Below are positions 24,036 to 32,149 of a stretch of 64,000 bases of DNA, piece by piece. The stretch lies in assembly GCF_002078015.1 (NCBI RefSeq), contig NZ_LWBP01000100.1, positions 62,001 through 126,000 on the forward strand, given 5' to 3'. Position 1 is the stretch's first letter. Each line of letters begins with the position of its first letter. The notes beneath the pieces were generated by a model, which searched no databases, was not told the DNA's origin, and saw only the letters and a list, made by a program, of their open reading frames with translations. The position numbers were made by a program, and so were the translations under genes. Source of the DNA: Niastella populi (lineage in GTDB: Bacteria; Bacteroidota; Bacteroidia; Chitinophagales; Chitinophagaceae).

Positions 24036-25544
24036 ATGCTTTCAAAACTGCAGCAGTATTCTCTTTACCTTTTTTTATTACCTGTTTTTTTTGTACTCCA
24101 TGGTTACCTGGAAAACTATGGCTTTATAAGCCCCGGCGAACTGGCCATTTTAGCCATCACCTATCTTGCCTGCACCCTTATACTGGCAGTAATATGCTGG
24201 CTGTTCTTTCGCAATATGCATAAAGCGGCCCTCGCGGCATTTGTGATAATGGCTTATTATTTTTTCTTTGGCGTACTGCGTGACTTCTTAAAGAAACATT
24301 TCCCCGCTGTTGCCGGTTACAGTGTGTTACTGAGCGCTTTTTTCATTCTGCTTATTGTATTTACCATTTACCTCAAGAAAAGCAACAGATCGTTTAAACC
24401 ACTCACCGGTTTTCTGAACATTCTTTTTCTTATTTATTTACTTATCGATACCGGCAACCTTCTTTCAAAAACTTTCCGGTCGGGGGTAGTCAGGGATTTA
24501 TCGGTATACTCCTTTGCAAAAGACAATACATATACGCCATGCGATACCTGCAGCAGGCCCGACATTTATTTTATATTGATGGATGGGTATGCCAGTACAG
24601 CCGCCCTGGCTCAATATTATAATTTTCACAACGATCTCGACAGCTTTCTGCTGCAGAAGAAATTCAGCATACAAACCAACAGCCGCTCCAATTACAATTT
24701 CACGCCATTCTCCATGGCCTCCATCCTGAACATGTCGTACCTCAATGGCATAAAGAATACAAAGGCCGTAACGGTTAACGACTATGCGAACTGCGAAGTA
24801 TTGATAAGGAACAATGAAGTGATAAAAATGCTTGGCGCGGCGGGATATGATATAGTAAATTATTCCATTTTCAACCTGGCCGGGCATCCCTCTCTTATCA
24901 AACAAAGCTTTCTGCCTTTAAATACCCGGCTCATCACAGAACGAACGCTGTTTGCGCATGTCAGAAAAGACATTGGCTGGAAACTGGCGACCTGGTATCC
25001 GTTTAAATGGTTTTGGTCGTTTGATGTAATGCAGGCCAATCGCAATAACCAGCGTTTGATTGAGCTTATAAAAACACACCCGGCCGTTAAAAGCACAAAG
25101 CCCCGCTTTGTGTATGCACATTTAAACATGCCGCATAGTCCGTTCTATTACGACAAAAATGGCAAACTCAAAGACGTTGCTACCATTACCCGCGAAAACC
25201 TTTCATTTCCCATTAGCTCCTACCTGGAATATTTAACCTATGCCAATAGCCGCATCAGGGAAATGGTCACATCCATACAGCAACAGAACCCATCGGCCGT
25301 AATAATATTAATGGGCGATCATGGCAACAGGGATATAACCAACGAGGCCTTCCCCATTCGCCATTTTCAGAACCTGAATGCGGTATATTATCCCGATAAC
25401 GATTATAAAATGCTGTACGACAGCGTCTCCGGCGTTAACCAGTTCAGGGTTGTCCTGAACAAGCTGCTTCAACAAAAGTTGCCGGTGTTAAAGGATTCAT
25501 CTATTTATTTAATTGACCGGGATGACAGCCACCCCGCGAATTAA
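24036..25544 (+). CDS. Membrane-bound sulfatase/LTA-synthase-like protein
   Basis: The product has 502 residues. Four or five membrane helices lie in the first 140 residues, followed by an extracytoplasmic alkaline-phosphatase-superfamily domain: PDIYFILMDGYAS near residue 180 (metal ligand Asp), HLNMPHSPFYYD, and IILMGDHGNRD (Asp-His metal ligands). Relatives transfer phospho-groups or sulfate on envelope glycans and lipids. It is coupled to the methyltransferase gene, suggesting one envelope-modifying pathway. The usual Thr or Ser nucleophile is not as clear as in LtaS, so the reaction is not assigned. Confidence 0.78.
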   Translation: MLSKLQQYSLYLFLLPVFFVLHGYLENYGFISPGELAILAITYLACTLILAVICWLFFRNMHKAALAAFVIMAYYFFFGVLRDFLKKHFPAVAGYSVLLSAFFILLIVFTIYLKKSNRSFKPLTGFLNILFLIYLLIDTGNLLSKTFRSGVVRDLSVYSFAKDNTYTPCDTCSRPDIYFILMDGYASTAALAQYYNFHNDLDSFLLQKKFSIQTNSRSNYNFTPFSMASILNMSYLNGIKNTKAVTVNDYANCEVLIRNNEVIKMLGAAGYDIVNYSIFNLAGHPSLIKQSFLPLNTRLITERTLFAHVRKDIGWKLATWYPFKWFWSFDVMQANRNNQRLIELIKTHPAVKSTKPRFVYAHLNMPHSPFYYDKNGKLKDVATITRENLSFPISSYLEYLTYANSRIREMVTSIQQQNPSAVIILMGDHGNRDITNEAFPIRHFQNLNAVYYPDNDYKMLYDSVSGVNQFRVVLNKLLQQKLPVLKDSSIYLIDRDDSHPAN

Positions 25545-25623
25545 AAAAACACACACCGTTTTTCATATTGATTTTGTACATATTTTCGGGGAATATTTTT
25601 ACCTTTTTGGCGTTTTTTCAGGA

Positions 25624-25645
25624 ACCGTTCAACGGTGTATCTTCG
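25624..25645 (+). promoter_or_regulatory. Palindrome ACCGTTCAACGGT next to a -7-like box before bioB
   Basis: The 13-bp palindrome (25624-25636, six-base arms and a one-base centre) sits directly upstream of TATCTTCG (25638-25645), one base from the TAnnTTTG consensus and 22 bp before the ATG of bioB. A regulator bound there would cover the promoter. Confidence 0.35.
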
Positions 25646-25666
25646 CCAATAATTAAATGAAACAGC

Positions 25667-26638
25667 ATGATCAGAAACGACTGGACAATTGAGGAAATAC
25701 AGGAAATTTATAATTCTCCGCTGCTCGAACTGGTTTTTCGTGCTGCCAGCACTCACCGTCAATACAACAATACCGGTGAAGTACAGGTATGTACATTGCT
25801 TTCGATAAAAACGGGCGGCTGCTCTGAAGACTGCGCCTATTGCCCGCAGGCAGCCCGCTATAATACAGGCGTGAACGTGCATCCGTTGATGAAGCAGGAA
25901 CAGGTTATGGAATACGCCGCCAAAGCAAAAGCTGCCGGTTCTACCCGTTTTTGTATGGGCGCTGCGTGGCGTGAAGTAAGGGATAACCGCGATTTCGACC
26001 GCGTTATCGAAATGGTTAAAGGAGTGAATGAACTGGGAATGGAAGTTTGCTGTACACTCGGTATGCTTACCGATACGCAGGCTCAAAAACTGGCCGATGC
26101 CGGTTTATATGCGTACAATCATAACCTCGATACGTCGAAAGAATACTATAAAGAGATCATTTCTACCCGTACATACGACGACCGCCTCGAAACGCTCGAC
26201 AATGTGCGTAAAGCCGGTATCTCCGTTTGTTGCGGCGGTATCGTTGGTTTGGGCGAAACCCATGCCGACCGTATTAAAATGCTGCATACGCTGTGCACCA
26301 TGCCCGAGCATCCTGAAAGCGTGCCCATCAATGCATTGGTTGCGGTAGAAGGCACACCGCTGGAAAGCAATCAGAAAGTTGACGTTTGGGATATGGTGAA
26401 AATGATAGCAACCGCCCGCATCCTGATGCCCAAAGCCATGGTACGCTTAAGCGCAGGCCGTGCTACCATGAGCGTTTCTGACCAGGCATTATGTTTTATG
26501 GCAGGCGCCAACTCCATCTTCACCGGTGAGAAATTACTGACCACACCGAACCCATCTTTCGATGAAGATAAAGCGATGTTCGATCTGCTGGGGCTTACGC
26601 CAAGAGAAGCTTTCAAAGAAGATAAGGTACTTGCGTGA
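25667..26638 (+). CDS. bioB: Biotin synthase
   Basis: A 323-residue radical-SAM enzyme matching BioB from end to end. The 4Fe-4S motif is [12 protein letters not shown] (Cys52, Cys56, Cys59). The second cluster ligands are visible in FCMGAAW, CCTLGM and [10 protein letters not shown], with RLSAGRA carrying the unusual Arg ligand. BioB inserts sulfur into dethiobiotin to make biotin in the cytoplasm. No other bio gene is in view; this one stands alone after the sulfatase-like gene, with its own candidate promoter and a terminator. Confidence 0.97.
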   Translation: MIRNDWTIEEIQEIYNSPLLELVFRAASTHRQYNNTGEVQVCTLLSIKTGGCSEDCAYCPQAARYNTGVNVHPLMKQEQVMEYAAKAKAAGSTRFCMGAAWREVRDNRDFDRVIEMVKGVNELGMEVCCTLGMLTDTQAQKLADAGLYAYNHNLDTSKEYYKEIISTRTYDDRLETLDNVRKAGISVCCGGIVGLGETHADRIKMLHTLCTMPEHPESVPINALVAVEGTPLESNQKVDVWDMVKMIATARILMPKAMVRLSAGRATMSVSDQALCFMAGANSIFTGEKLLTTPNPSFDEDKAMFDLLGLTPREAFKEDKVLA

Positions 26639-26687
26639 TTGTGGAATATGAAGTAGAAAATAAGAAGTAGGAAATACAAAAATGCAG

Positions 26688-26733
26688 AAGTCCGAAACTG
26701 GTAACGCAAACACCGGTTTCGGACTTTTACTTT
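26688..26733. terminator. Bidirectional terminator between bioB and the response regulator
   Basis: AAGTCCGAAACTGGT (26688-26702) pairs with ACCGGTTTCGGACTT (26712-26726) with one wobble, followed by TTACTTTT on the plus strand. On the minus strand the stem is followed by CTGCATTTTTG. It separates two convergent genes. Confidence 0.75.
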
Positions 26734-26813
26734 TGCTGATTCATATATTCGATGCCAACGTACTTCTTACCTCCCGATTCCGTGTTCACACACCTCCGAA
26801 GCACAAAACGATC

Positions 26814-27236
26814 TTATTTGCTAAAAGTATTGCTATCGAGCACATCGGCTATCTCTTTACAGAAATACTGCTTGCCATCCATTACCAGCATAATGGCCTT
26901 CACCATTTCGTCGCCGGAAGAATTTTTGGTAACATAGCCGTTGGCGCCGGCATGCATAAGGGCGCTTACGTAGGGAAGATCAGTGTGAACCGAGATGCCA
27001 ATGATGCGAATGTCATCGGTGAAATCGCGGATTGCCCGGGTGGCTTCAATTCCGCTGATGGGCTCCATATTGATATCCATCAAAACGACATCGGGCGAAA
27101 GCGTTTTACAGGCGTCTATGACCTGTGACCCGTTTTCGCATATGGCAATAATAGAAAGCCGTTTATCCCTGCTTAGCAGCAGGTTCCAGGCTTCCCGTAC
27201 CAGTTTGTGATCATCTGCTATAATCACTTTGATCAT
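26814..27236 (-). CDS. Receiver-only response regulator
   Basis: A 140-residue CheY-like receiver of the NarL/FixJ type: acidic pair Asp8-Asp9, phospho-acceptor Asp54 in VVLMDINM, switch Ser82 in IGISVH and Lys104 in YVTKNSS. The usual LuxR-type DNA-binding domain is missing; the protein stops about 15 residues after the receiver, and no helix-turn-helix sequence follows in any frame. It therefore probably acts by protein contact or phosphate transfer, or has lost its output domain. No histidine kinase gene is nearby. Confidence 0.85.
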   Translation of the reverse strand: MIKVIIADDHKLVREAWNLLLSRDKRLSIIAICENGSQVIDACKTLSPDVVLMDINMEPISGIEATRAIRDFTDDIRIIGISVHTDLPYVSALMHAGANGYVTKNSSGDEMVKAIMLVMDGKQYFCKEIADVLDSNTFSK

Positions 27237-27357
27237 TAAGAAAAGGTTTATAATGGCAAAAATTAAGATTACTCAATTTGTAGGATAAACAATATTTCAT
27301 ACCCCTTAAATTTTAAAAGTTTAAGGAAAGCGGTTAATATCATTTAAGGGGAAACAA

Positions 27358-28425
27358 TTACTTATTTCGCCCGCCCTGGCCGAAATAATCGTTTAGCCTG
27401 AGGTTTAAGCCGAACTGGTTATAGGAAGAATTATTTTGATAATAACTCCTCGCGTAGCGGATCTGGATTTTTTTGAATAACACGCCAACACCCATTGAAA
27501 AACCGTTTAGTCCGTTGCCGGCGTTCGTTACATTCAATTCTTTTCGGCGGAGGTAATTATATCCTGCAGTTATCTCTACTTTATCGCCAATGTATAACTG
27601 CGTGGAAAGTATAACATGTCTGAAAAACTTGTCAAATATATATTTTTTTTTCTTGCTATCCTGTGCAAGGCCGGTTTCATCGTTAAATAAAGTGTCATCG
27701 TAACGAGTATTGTACTGATGTAACTGGAAAAAAGTTAAAGAAAACTGTAATGGCGCTTTGGCCAGCCTTTTTGAAATACCCAGTTGCAGGTCGAACGGCA
27801 GATCACCGGCGCTGCTGCCCGCATAATGCTTTACCTGCGCCCCCATATTTTTAGCAACCAGCGATGCCTGCCATAAATGGGCGGTATCGCTATAGGTTAT
27901 GCCAACATCCATAGCAATACCCGACGAACGATATATGCTATACGCCGAATGAATAAATTTAGCAGTTACTCCATAATGCCAGTGTTCGCCATACTGCCGC
28001 GCAGCGCTTAGCTGTACCACATAATCGTTCGGCCGCATGGTGCCCAATACATTGCCTGCCATATCGGTTTCGGCAACAGACCCATAACTATAAAAATTAA
28101 TACCTGCAGCAAAGGTGGTAGCGATAGTTGGTTGGTGAAACCCCGCCATTAAATGATAATTCTTTATACCCGCATAAAAGCTGTTAAATACCATCGATGT
28201 TTGGGTATGCATGGCCGGGCGCAGTAAAGCCGGGTTATTGAAAGCAAGGCCGATATCGGCGGTTTGATTTGAAATGTTAATGCCGCCTAACGCGGTGAGC
28301 TGGGGGGTATTGGCAAGCTTAAGAAAATTATAAACAGTATTACCACCTAATGTTTGCGCATTTGCATCGTGCAGGCACGGCATAAAGATGGATAAAAAAA
28401 CTAATATAAGCAGCTTGTTGCGCAT
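27358..28425 (-). CDS. porQ: Type IX secretion system PorQ-like outer-membrane protein
   Basis: The product has 355 residues from the ATG at 28425; the frame continues 48 codons upstream through a hairpin and terminator region, so that extension is rejected. A signal peptide (MRNKLLILVFLSIFMPCLHDANAQ) precedes the PorQ-like start TLGGNTVYNFLKLANTPQLTALGGINIS and NPALLRP, followed by repeated amphipathic beta-strands. PorQ is an outer-membrane beta-barrel protein that cooperates with PorU, PorV and PorZ at the cell surface in type IX secretion. No other por genes are in the window; these genes are commonly scattered. Confidence 0.8.
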   Translation of the reverse strand: MRNKLLILVFLSIFMPCLHDANAQTLGGNTVYNFLKLANTPQLTALGGINISNQTADIGLAFNNPALLRPAMHTQTSMVFNSFYAGIKNYHLMAGFHQPTIATTFAAGINFYSYGSVAETDMAGNVLGTMRPNDYVVQLSAARQYGEHWHYGVTAKFIHSAYSIYRSSGIAMDVGITYSDTAHLWQASLVAKNMGAQVKHYAGSSAGDLPFDLQLGISKRLAKAPLQFSLTFFQLHQYNTRYDDTLFNDETGLAQDSKKKKYIFDKFFRHVILSTQLYIGDKVEITAGYNYLRRKELNVTNAGNGLNGFSMGVGVLFKKIQIRYARSYYQNNSSYNQFGLNLRLNDYFGQGGRNK

Positions 28426-28460
28426 GTACGGCTGGTACGAAAATAGGCAAAAAGCGAGAA

Positions 28461-28508
28461 AGGTGTGCCACGTTTTCCCGCATCGCTGAGAGCAAACGTG
28501 GCACACCT
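28461..28508. repeat. Perfect 15-bp inverted repeat AGGTGTGCCACGTTT
   Basis: Arms at 28461-28475 and 28494-28508 are exact reverse complements with an 18-bp spacer. The outer 11 bases equal those of the element at 3486-3531, while the inner four differ but remain paired. It sits upstream of porQ and directly beside the lon terminator. Confidence 0.75.
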
Positions 28509-28510
28509 GC

Positions 28511-28544
28511 AAAAAAAAATTCCTCCATTGAAATGGAGGAATTT
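28511..28544 (-). terminator. Rho-independent terminator of lon
   Basis: ATTCCTCCATT and AATGGAGGAAT form a strong stem with a short loop, and on the minus strand it is followed by nine T residues (plus-strand A run 28511-28519). It lies about 160 bp after the lon stop codon. Confidence 0.8.
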
Positions 28545-28705
28545 CTTTAACCCTTAAAACAACCAACATGAAAAAAAATCTCGGTTGAATATTTATAACA
28601 GGGTTTAATATTTATTTGTTCAATGATGTTCTTAAACATCAGATTAAAATCTTGTTAAAGAGACTGAACGCCTAAAGCGCAACGCTGAACGCTCGTTTCC
28701 GCGCG

Positions 28706-31111
28706 TTAAGCATTCAACGCAATATCAAGCACCTGCTGCATGGTTTTCACATAATGGAAAGTGAGCCCTTTAATAAATGCCGGTTCAATTTCCTTAATGT
28801 CGCGCTCATTCTGCCAGCATAAGACGATTTCCTTTAAACCTGAACGGCGGGCAGCCAGTACTTTTTCTTTTATCCCCCCTACCGGCAACACCTGACCGCG
28901 TAAGGTAATTTCACCGGTCATGGCCAGGTAGGGTTTTACCCGTTTACCGGTCAATGCCGATGCAATGCTGGTCATAATGGTGATGCCTGCGCTGGGACCG
29001 TCTTTGGGTACAGCGCCTTCGGGCACGTGCACATGAATATTTTTCTTTTCGAACATTATATTATCGATGCCTGACTTTTTTCCATTCGATTGCAGCCAGG
29101 TCAATGCCGTAGTAGCGCTTTCCTTCATCACATTACCGAGGTTACCGGTGAGTTTCAGTTCGCCTTTGCCATCGCTCAAACTGGTTTCCATAAACAAAAT
29201 ATCCCCGCCTACATAGGTCCAGGCCAGCCCTATCGATACGCCGGGTATGTTAGCTACCTTGTATATTTCATTATTGTATTTAGGCTTGCCGAGGATCTTC
29301 TCAACATCTTTTTCGGTAAGCGTTGGCTTTACTGCATCTTTCATGGCATACTCCTTCGCTTCATAACGCATAATGGAAGCGAGGTAGCGATCGAGCTCAC
29401 GCACGCCGCTCTCCCTTGTATAATCCTGAATGATCTTTTGCAGTATGTTATCGCCTATTTTAAAATCGACCTTTTTCAAACCATGCGCGTCTTTTTGTTT
29501 TGGCACCAGGTGGCGTTTCGCAATCTGCACTTTTTCTTCCACCGCATACCCGCTGAGGTGAATGATCTCGAGGCGGTCGCGCAGGGCAGGTTGAATATTA
29601 TTGAGGTCGTTGGCCGTTGCAATGAACAATACCTTGCTGAGATCATATTCCAGCTCGAGGTAGTTATCGTAGAAAGAATGGTTCTGTTCAGGATCGAGCA
29701 CTTCAAGCAAAGCCGAGGACGGATCGCCGCGGAAATCGTTCCCTACCTTATCAATTTCGTCGAGGATGATAACCGGGTTCGATGATTTCAGTTTGCGCAG
29801 CAATTGAACAACCCGGCCCGGCATGGCGCCGATATAGGTTTTGCGGTGGCCGCGGATTTCGCTTTCATCATGCAAACCGCCGAGACTCACCCGGCCGTAT
29901 TTACGTTGAATGGCGGTGGCAATGCTGCGGCCAAGCGAGGTTTTACCAATACCGGGCGGGCCTACAAAACACAGGATCGGGCTTTTCATGTCACCCTTCA
30001 GTTTCAACACGGCCAGGTATTCGAGCAGGCGCTCTTTCACCTTATCCATTCCGTAATGGTCGTGATCCAACACCTTTTTCGCTTTCTTCAGATCATACTG
30101 GTCTTCGGTTATCTCATGCCAGGGCAGGTCGAGCATAAGATCGAGGTGATTATACACCACCGAATAATCGGGGGTGCTGGGATGCATCCGCTCCAGCTTC
30201 TCAATACCCTTTTTGAACATTTCCTTTGCCGACTCGGGCCACTTTTTGGTTTCGGCCTTTTTCTGCATTTCCTTTATTTCCCGCTCATTGTTATCGCCGC
30301 CCAGCTCCTCTTTAATGCTCTTCATTTGCTGTTGCAGGAAATACTCGCGTTGCTGTTTATCGAGCTCCGTTTTGGTTTTGGTGGTCACCTTGTTCTTGAG
30401 TTCGGCAAACTGCAATTCGCGCTGTAACAGTTTCATTAACAGATCGGCGCGGGTTTCAATGTTGTTCAGTTCAAGCAGCTTCTGTTTTTCGGTGAGTTCG
30501 GTGTTCAGGTTGCTCGAAATGAAATGTATAAGGAAGGAAGGGTTCTCGATATTGCGCAGGATGATAGAAGCCTCGGAAGGAATATTGGGCGAAAGCTGAA
30601 TGATCTGTCCCGCCAGTTCCTTGATATTGGCCACATAGGCGCTAAAATCTTCATTTTTAGGGGCTTCGTCTTCTTCCAGCAGCTCTACCTGGGCCTTGAA
30701 ATACGGATCTTCGGACGTTATTTTCATCACCTTGAACCGGCGTTTGCCCTGAATGATAACGGTGGTGCCGCCATCGGGCATTTTGATCATTTTAATGATC
30801 TTGGCTACAGTGCCAATATCTTCCAGGTCTTTAACTACAGGATCTTCTACATTACTGTCTTTTTGCGCTATCACACCTACCAGTTTGTCAGCTTTATAAG
30901 CGTCATTTACGGCTTTTATGCTTTTATCGCGACCCACGGTTATTGGCAGCACCACACCGGGGAACAATACTGTATTACGTAGTGGTAACAGGGGCAGTTC
31001 TGATGGAATGACTATATCTGTATTGTTATCTCCTTCATTTTCATTCAGGGGAATAATAGGTATAAAATCCATTTCATCTTCAGGCGTGAATAAATATTTC
31101 GCTTCTTTCAT
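28706..31111 (-). CDS. lon: ATP-dependent protease La (Lon)
   Basis: A complete 801-residue LonA protease. The N-terminal LON substrate-binding domain occupies about residues 35-240 ([19 protein letters not shown]). The AAA+ domain has Walker [12 protein letters not shown], Walker [10 protein letters not shown] and sensor residues. The C-terminal protease domain has the catalytic Ser in PKDGPSAG (near 707) and the Lys in PVGGIKEK (near 748). It degrades damaged and short-lived regulatory proteins in the cytoplasm. The gene stands alone with its own terminator, upstream of porQ on the same strand. Confidence 0.97.
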   Translation of the reverse strand: MKEAKYLFTPEDEMDFIPIIPLNENEGDNNTDIVIPSELPLLPLRNTVLFPGVVLPITVGRDKSIKAVNDAYKADKLVGVIAQKDSNVEDPVVKDLEDIGTVAKIIKMIKMPDGGTTVIIQGKRRFKVMKITSEDPYFKAQVELLEEDEAPKNEDFSAYVANIKELAGQIIQLSPNIPSEASIILRNIENPSFLIHFISSNLNTELTEKQKLLELNNIETRADLLMKLLQRELQFAELKNKVTTKTKTELDKQQREYFLQQQMKSIKEELGGDNNEREIKEMQKKAETKKWPESAKEMFKKGIEKLERMHPSTPDYSVVYNHLDLMLDLPWHEITEDQYDLKKAKKVLDHDHYGMDKVKERLLEYLAVLKLKGDMKSPILCFVGPPGIGKTSLGRSIATAIQRKYGRVSLGGLHDESEIRGHRKTYIGAMPGRVVQLLRKLKSSNPVIILDEIDKVGNDFRGDPSSALLEVLDPEQNHSFYDNYLELEYDLSKVLFIATANDLNNIQPALRDRLEIIHLSGYAVEEKVQIAKRHLVPKQKDAHGLKKVDFKIGDNILQKIIQDYTRESGVRELDRYLASIMRYEAKEYAMKDAVKPTLTEKDVEKILGKPKYNNEIYKVANIPGVSIGLAWTYVGGDILFMETSLSDGKGELKLTGNLGNVMKESATTALTWLQSNGKKSGIDNIMFEKKNIHVHVPEGAVPKDGPSAGITIMTSIASALTGKRVKPYLAMTGEITLRGQVLPVGGIKEKVLAARRSGLKEIVLCWQNERDIKEIEPAFIKGLTFHYVKTMQQVLDIALNA

Positions 31112-31578
31112 TACTTAGATTATCTGTGACAAAATAACATACTCTTACTTAAAATACCATGAATTGAAGGCAATTGCCATATATGTCAAGTATAGTGCCA
31201 GTGCAATAAAGGCATAGTAATCAAGGCGATTGATACCTGTTTTGGCAGAAATTTCAGACAACCTGGTTTAATAGAAAGAATATCAGGGGTATAACAGGGG
31301 GGAAATTGTTATGATATGATGACGGCGGTTGTTGTTGGCAGTTACCTGGCGCCGGTTGCCGGGTGGTTTACAGGAGGCGGTACCAGGGCTGACACTAATA
31401 GCAGGCAGCATACAGGCGGCCACACCGCATTAAGGACCCCGGAAACAGGTAACCGGTACCCTGAAACAGCAACTTAATATCACTTACATTTCAATTGTAA
31501 TGTAAGGGTACAAGATAAAACAAAAAAGCCCCTCTTTGGGGAGGGAGCTTGCCAGATCAAACCGTTTTATGGGGGTAA
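31112..31578. other. 467-bp gap between lon and the PUR gene
   Basis: No believable protein is seen; a 58-codon plus-strand frame near 31320-31475 is made of GGTTGCCGGG/GGTAACCGG words and looks like repeat DNA. CTTACATT (31483-31490) and AATGTAAG (31499-31506) form an 8-bp inverted repeat around TCAATTGT, a candidate operator or hairpin. The PUR terminator lies at the right end. Confidence 0.5.
31527..31553 (-). terminator. Terminator of the PUR-family gene
   Basis: On the minus strand CCCC and GGGG pair around AAAGA, followed by CTTTTTTGTTTT. It lies 26 bp after the stop of the PUR gene. The stem is short but the T-run is good. Confidence 0.6.
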
Positions 31579-32013
31579 TTACCATTTATCAACTTCTTCG
31601 CCTGCGTCAGCAGCTGAACCTGCACCATTGCTTGAAGCGGTGGTGGCGGCGGGAGCGCTGGCCTGGTAAGCCGGAGCTTCAGCAACTTCATCGATATCAT
31701 TTTCTGCAACCTCCACCTGATCGTGATTGTAGGCGTCAAAATCAAAATTGGGCATCAGCTCGGTTTTCACATAATCTACCGCCTCGGTCAATGCTTTTAA
31801 GAATTTGTTGAAGTCTTCTTTGTAAAGGAAGATCTTGTGCCTGTCGTACCCGTTTTCATTGAATTTTTTGCGGCTCTCCGTAATGGTAATGTAGTAATCA
31901 TTTCCACGGGTAGCCCTCACATCAAAGAAGTAGGTTCTTCTTTTCCCAGCTCTTATGCGTTTGCTATAAACGCTTTCCATTCGTTTGTCGTTGTTTTCGT
32001 ACGCCACAGTCAT
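31579..32013 (-). CDS. PUR-family DNA/RNA-binding protein (DUF3276)
   Basis: The product has 144 residues. Residues of about 10-95 form the PUR-alpha-like beta-beta-beta-beta-alpha repeat of DUF3276: VYSKRIRAGKRRTYFFDVRATRGNDYYITITESRKKF and HKIFLYKEDFNKFLKALTEAVDYV. The acidic, Ala/Ser-rich tail (about 100-144) is probably unstructured. The protein is common across Bacteroidetes; related Borrelia and eukaryotic PUR proteins bind single-stranded nucleic acid. It has its own promoter (32063-32092) and terminator, so it is a single-gene unit. Confidence 0.9.
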   Translation of the reverse strand: MTVAYENNDKRMESVYSKRIRAGKRRTYFFDVRATRGNDYYITITESRKKFNENGYDRHKIFLYKEDFNKFLKALTEAVDYVKTELMPNFDFDAYNHDQVEVAENDIDEVAEAPAYQASAPAATTASSNGAGSAADAGEEVDKW

Positions 32014-32062
32014 TTAAGTTTTGCAGTTAACAATTATCAAATTTTCACAAAAAAAAGCGTTA

Positions 32063-32092
32063 CAAATATAATATTGTTTTAGAATCAACAAA
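32063..32092 (-). promoter_or_regulatory. Promoter of the PUR gene (TATATTTG -7, TTTG -33)
   Basis: On the minus strand TATATTTG (32070-32063) matches the -7 consensus exactly, and TTTG (32092-32089) lies 18 bp upstream. The expected start near 32057 leaves a leader of about 44 nt before the ATG at 32013. Confidence 0.65.
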
Positions 32093-32149
32093 ATTTCATT
32101 AGCCTTTTACGAAGTAATTTCCCTTATTTATCCCCAATTGTGGGTGGTT

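Noticed and set aside
26735-26813. A protein-like stretch (ESGGKKYVGIEYMNQQK) in frame after the response regulator stop
   Set aside because: It does not resemble a LuxR DNA-binding domain and is too short to support readthrough or a separate gene.
28426-28569. The 48-codon N-terminal extension of the PorQ-like frame
   Set aside because: It crosses an inverted repeat and the lon terminator, and the normal signal peptide begins at the ATG at 28425.
29090-29785. A 231-residue frame antisense to lon
   Set aside because: It is the shadow of the well-conserved lon reading frame; composition reflects the antisense codons.
31320-31475. A 58-codon plus-strand frame between lon and the PUR gene
   Set aside because: It is made of GGTTGCC/GGTAACC words and has no recognisable motif or ribosome site.
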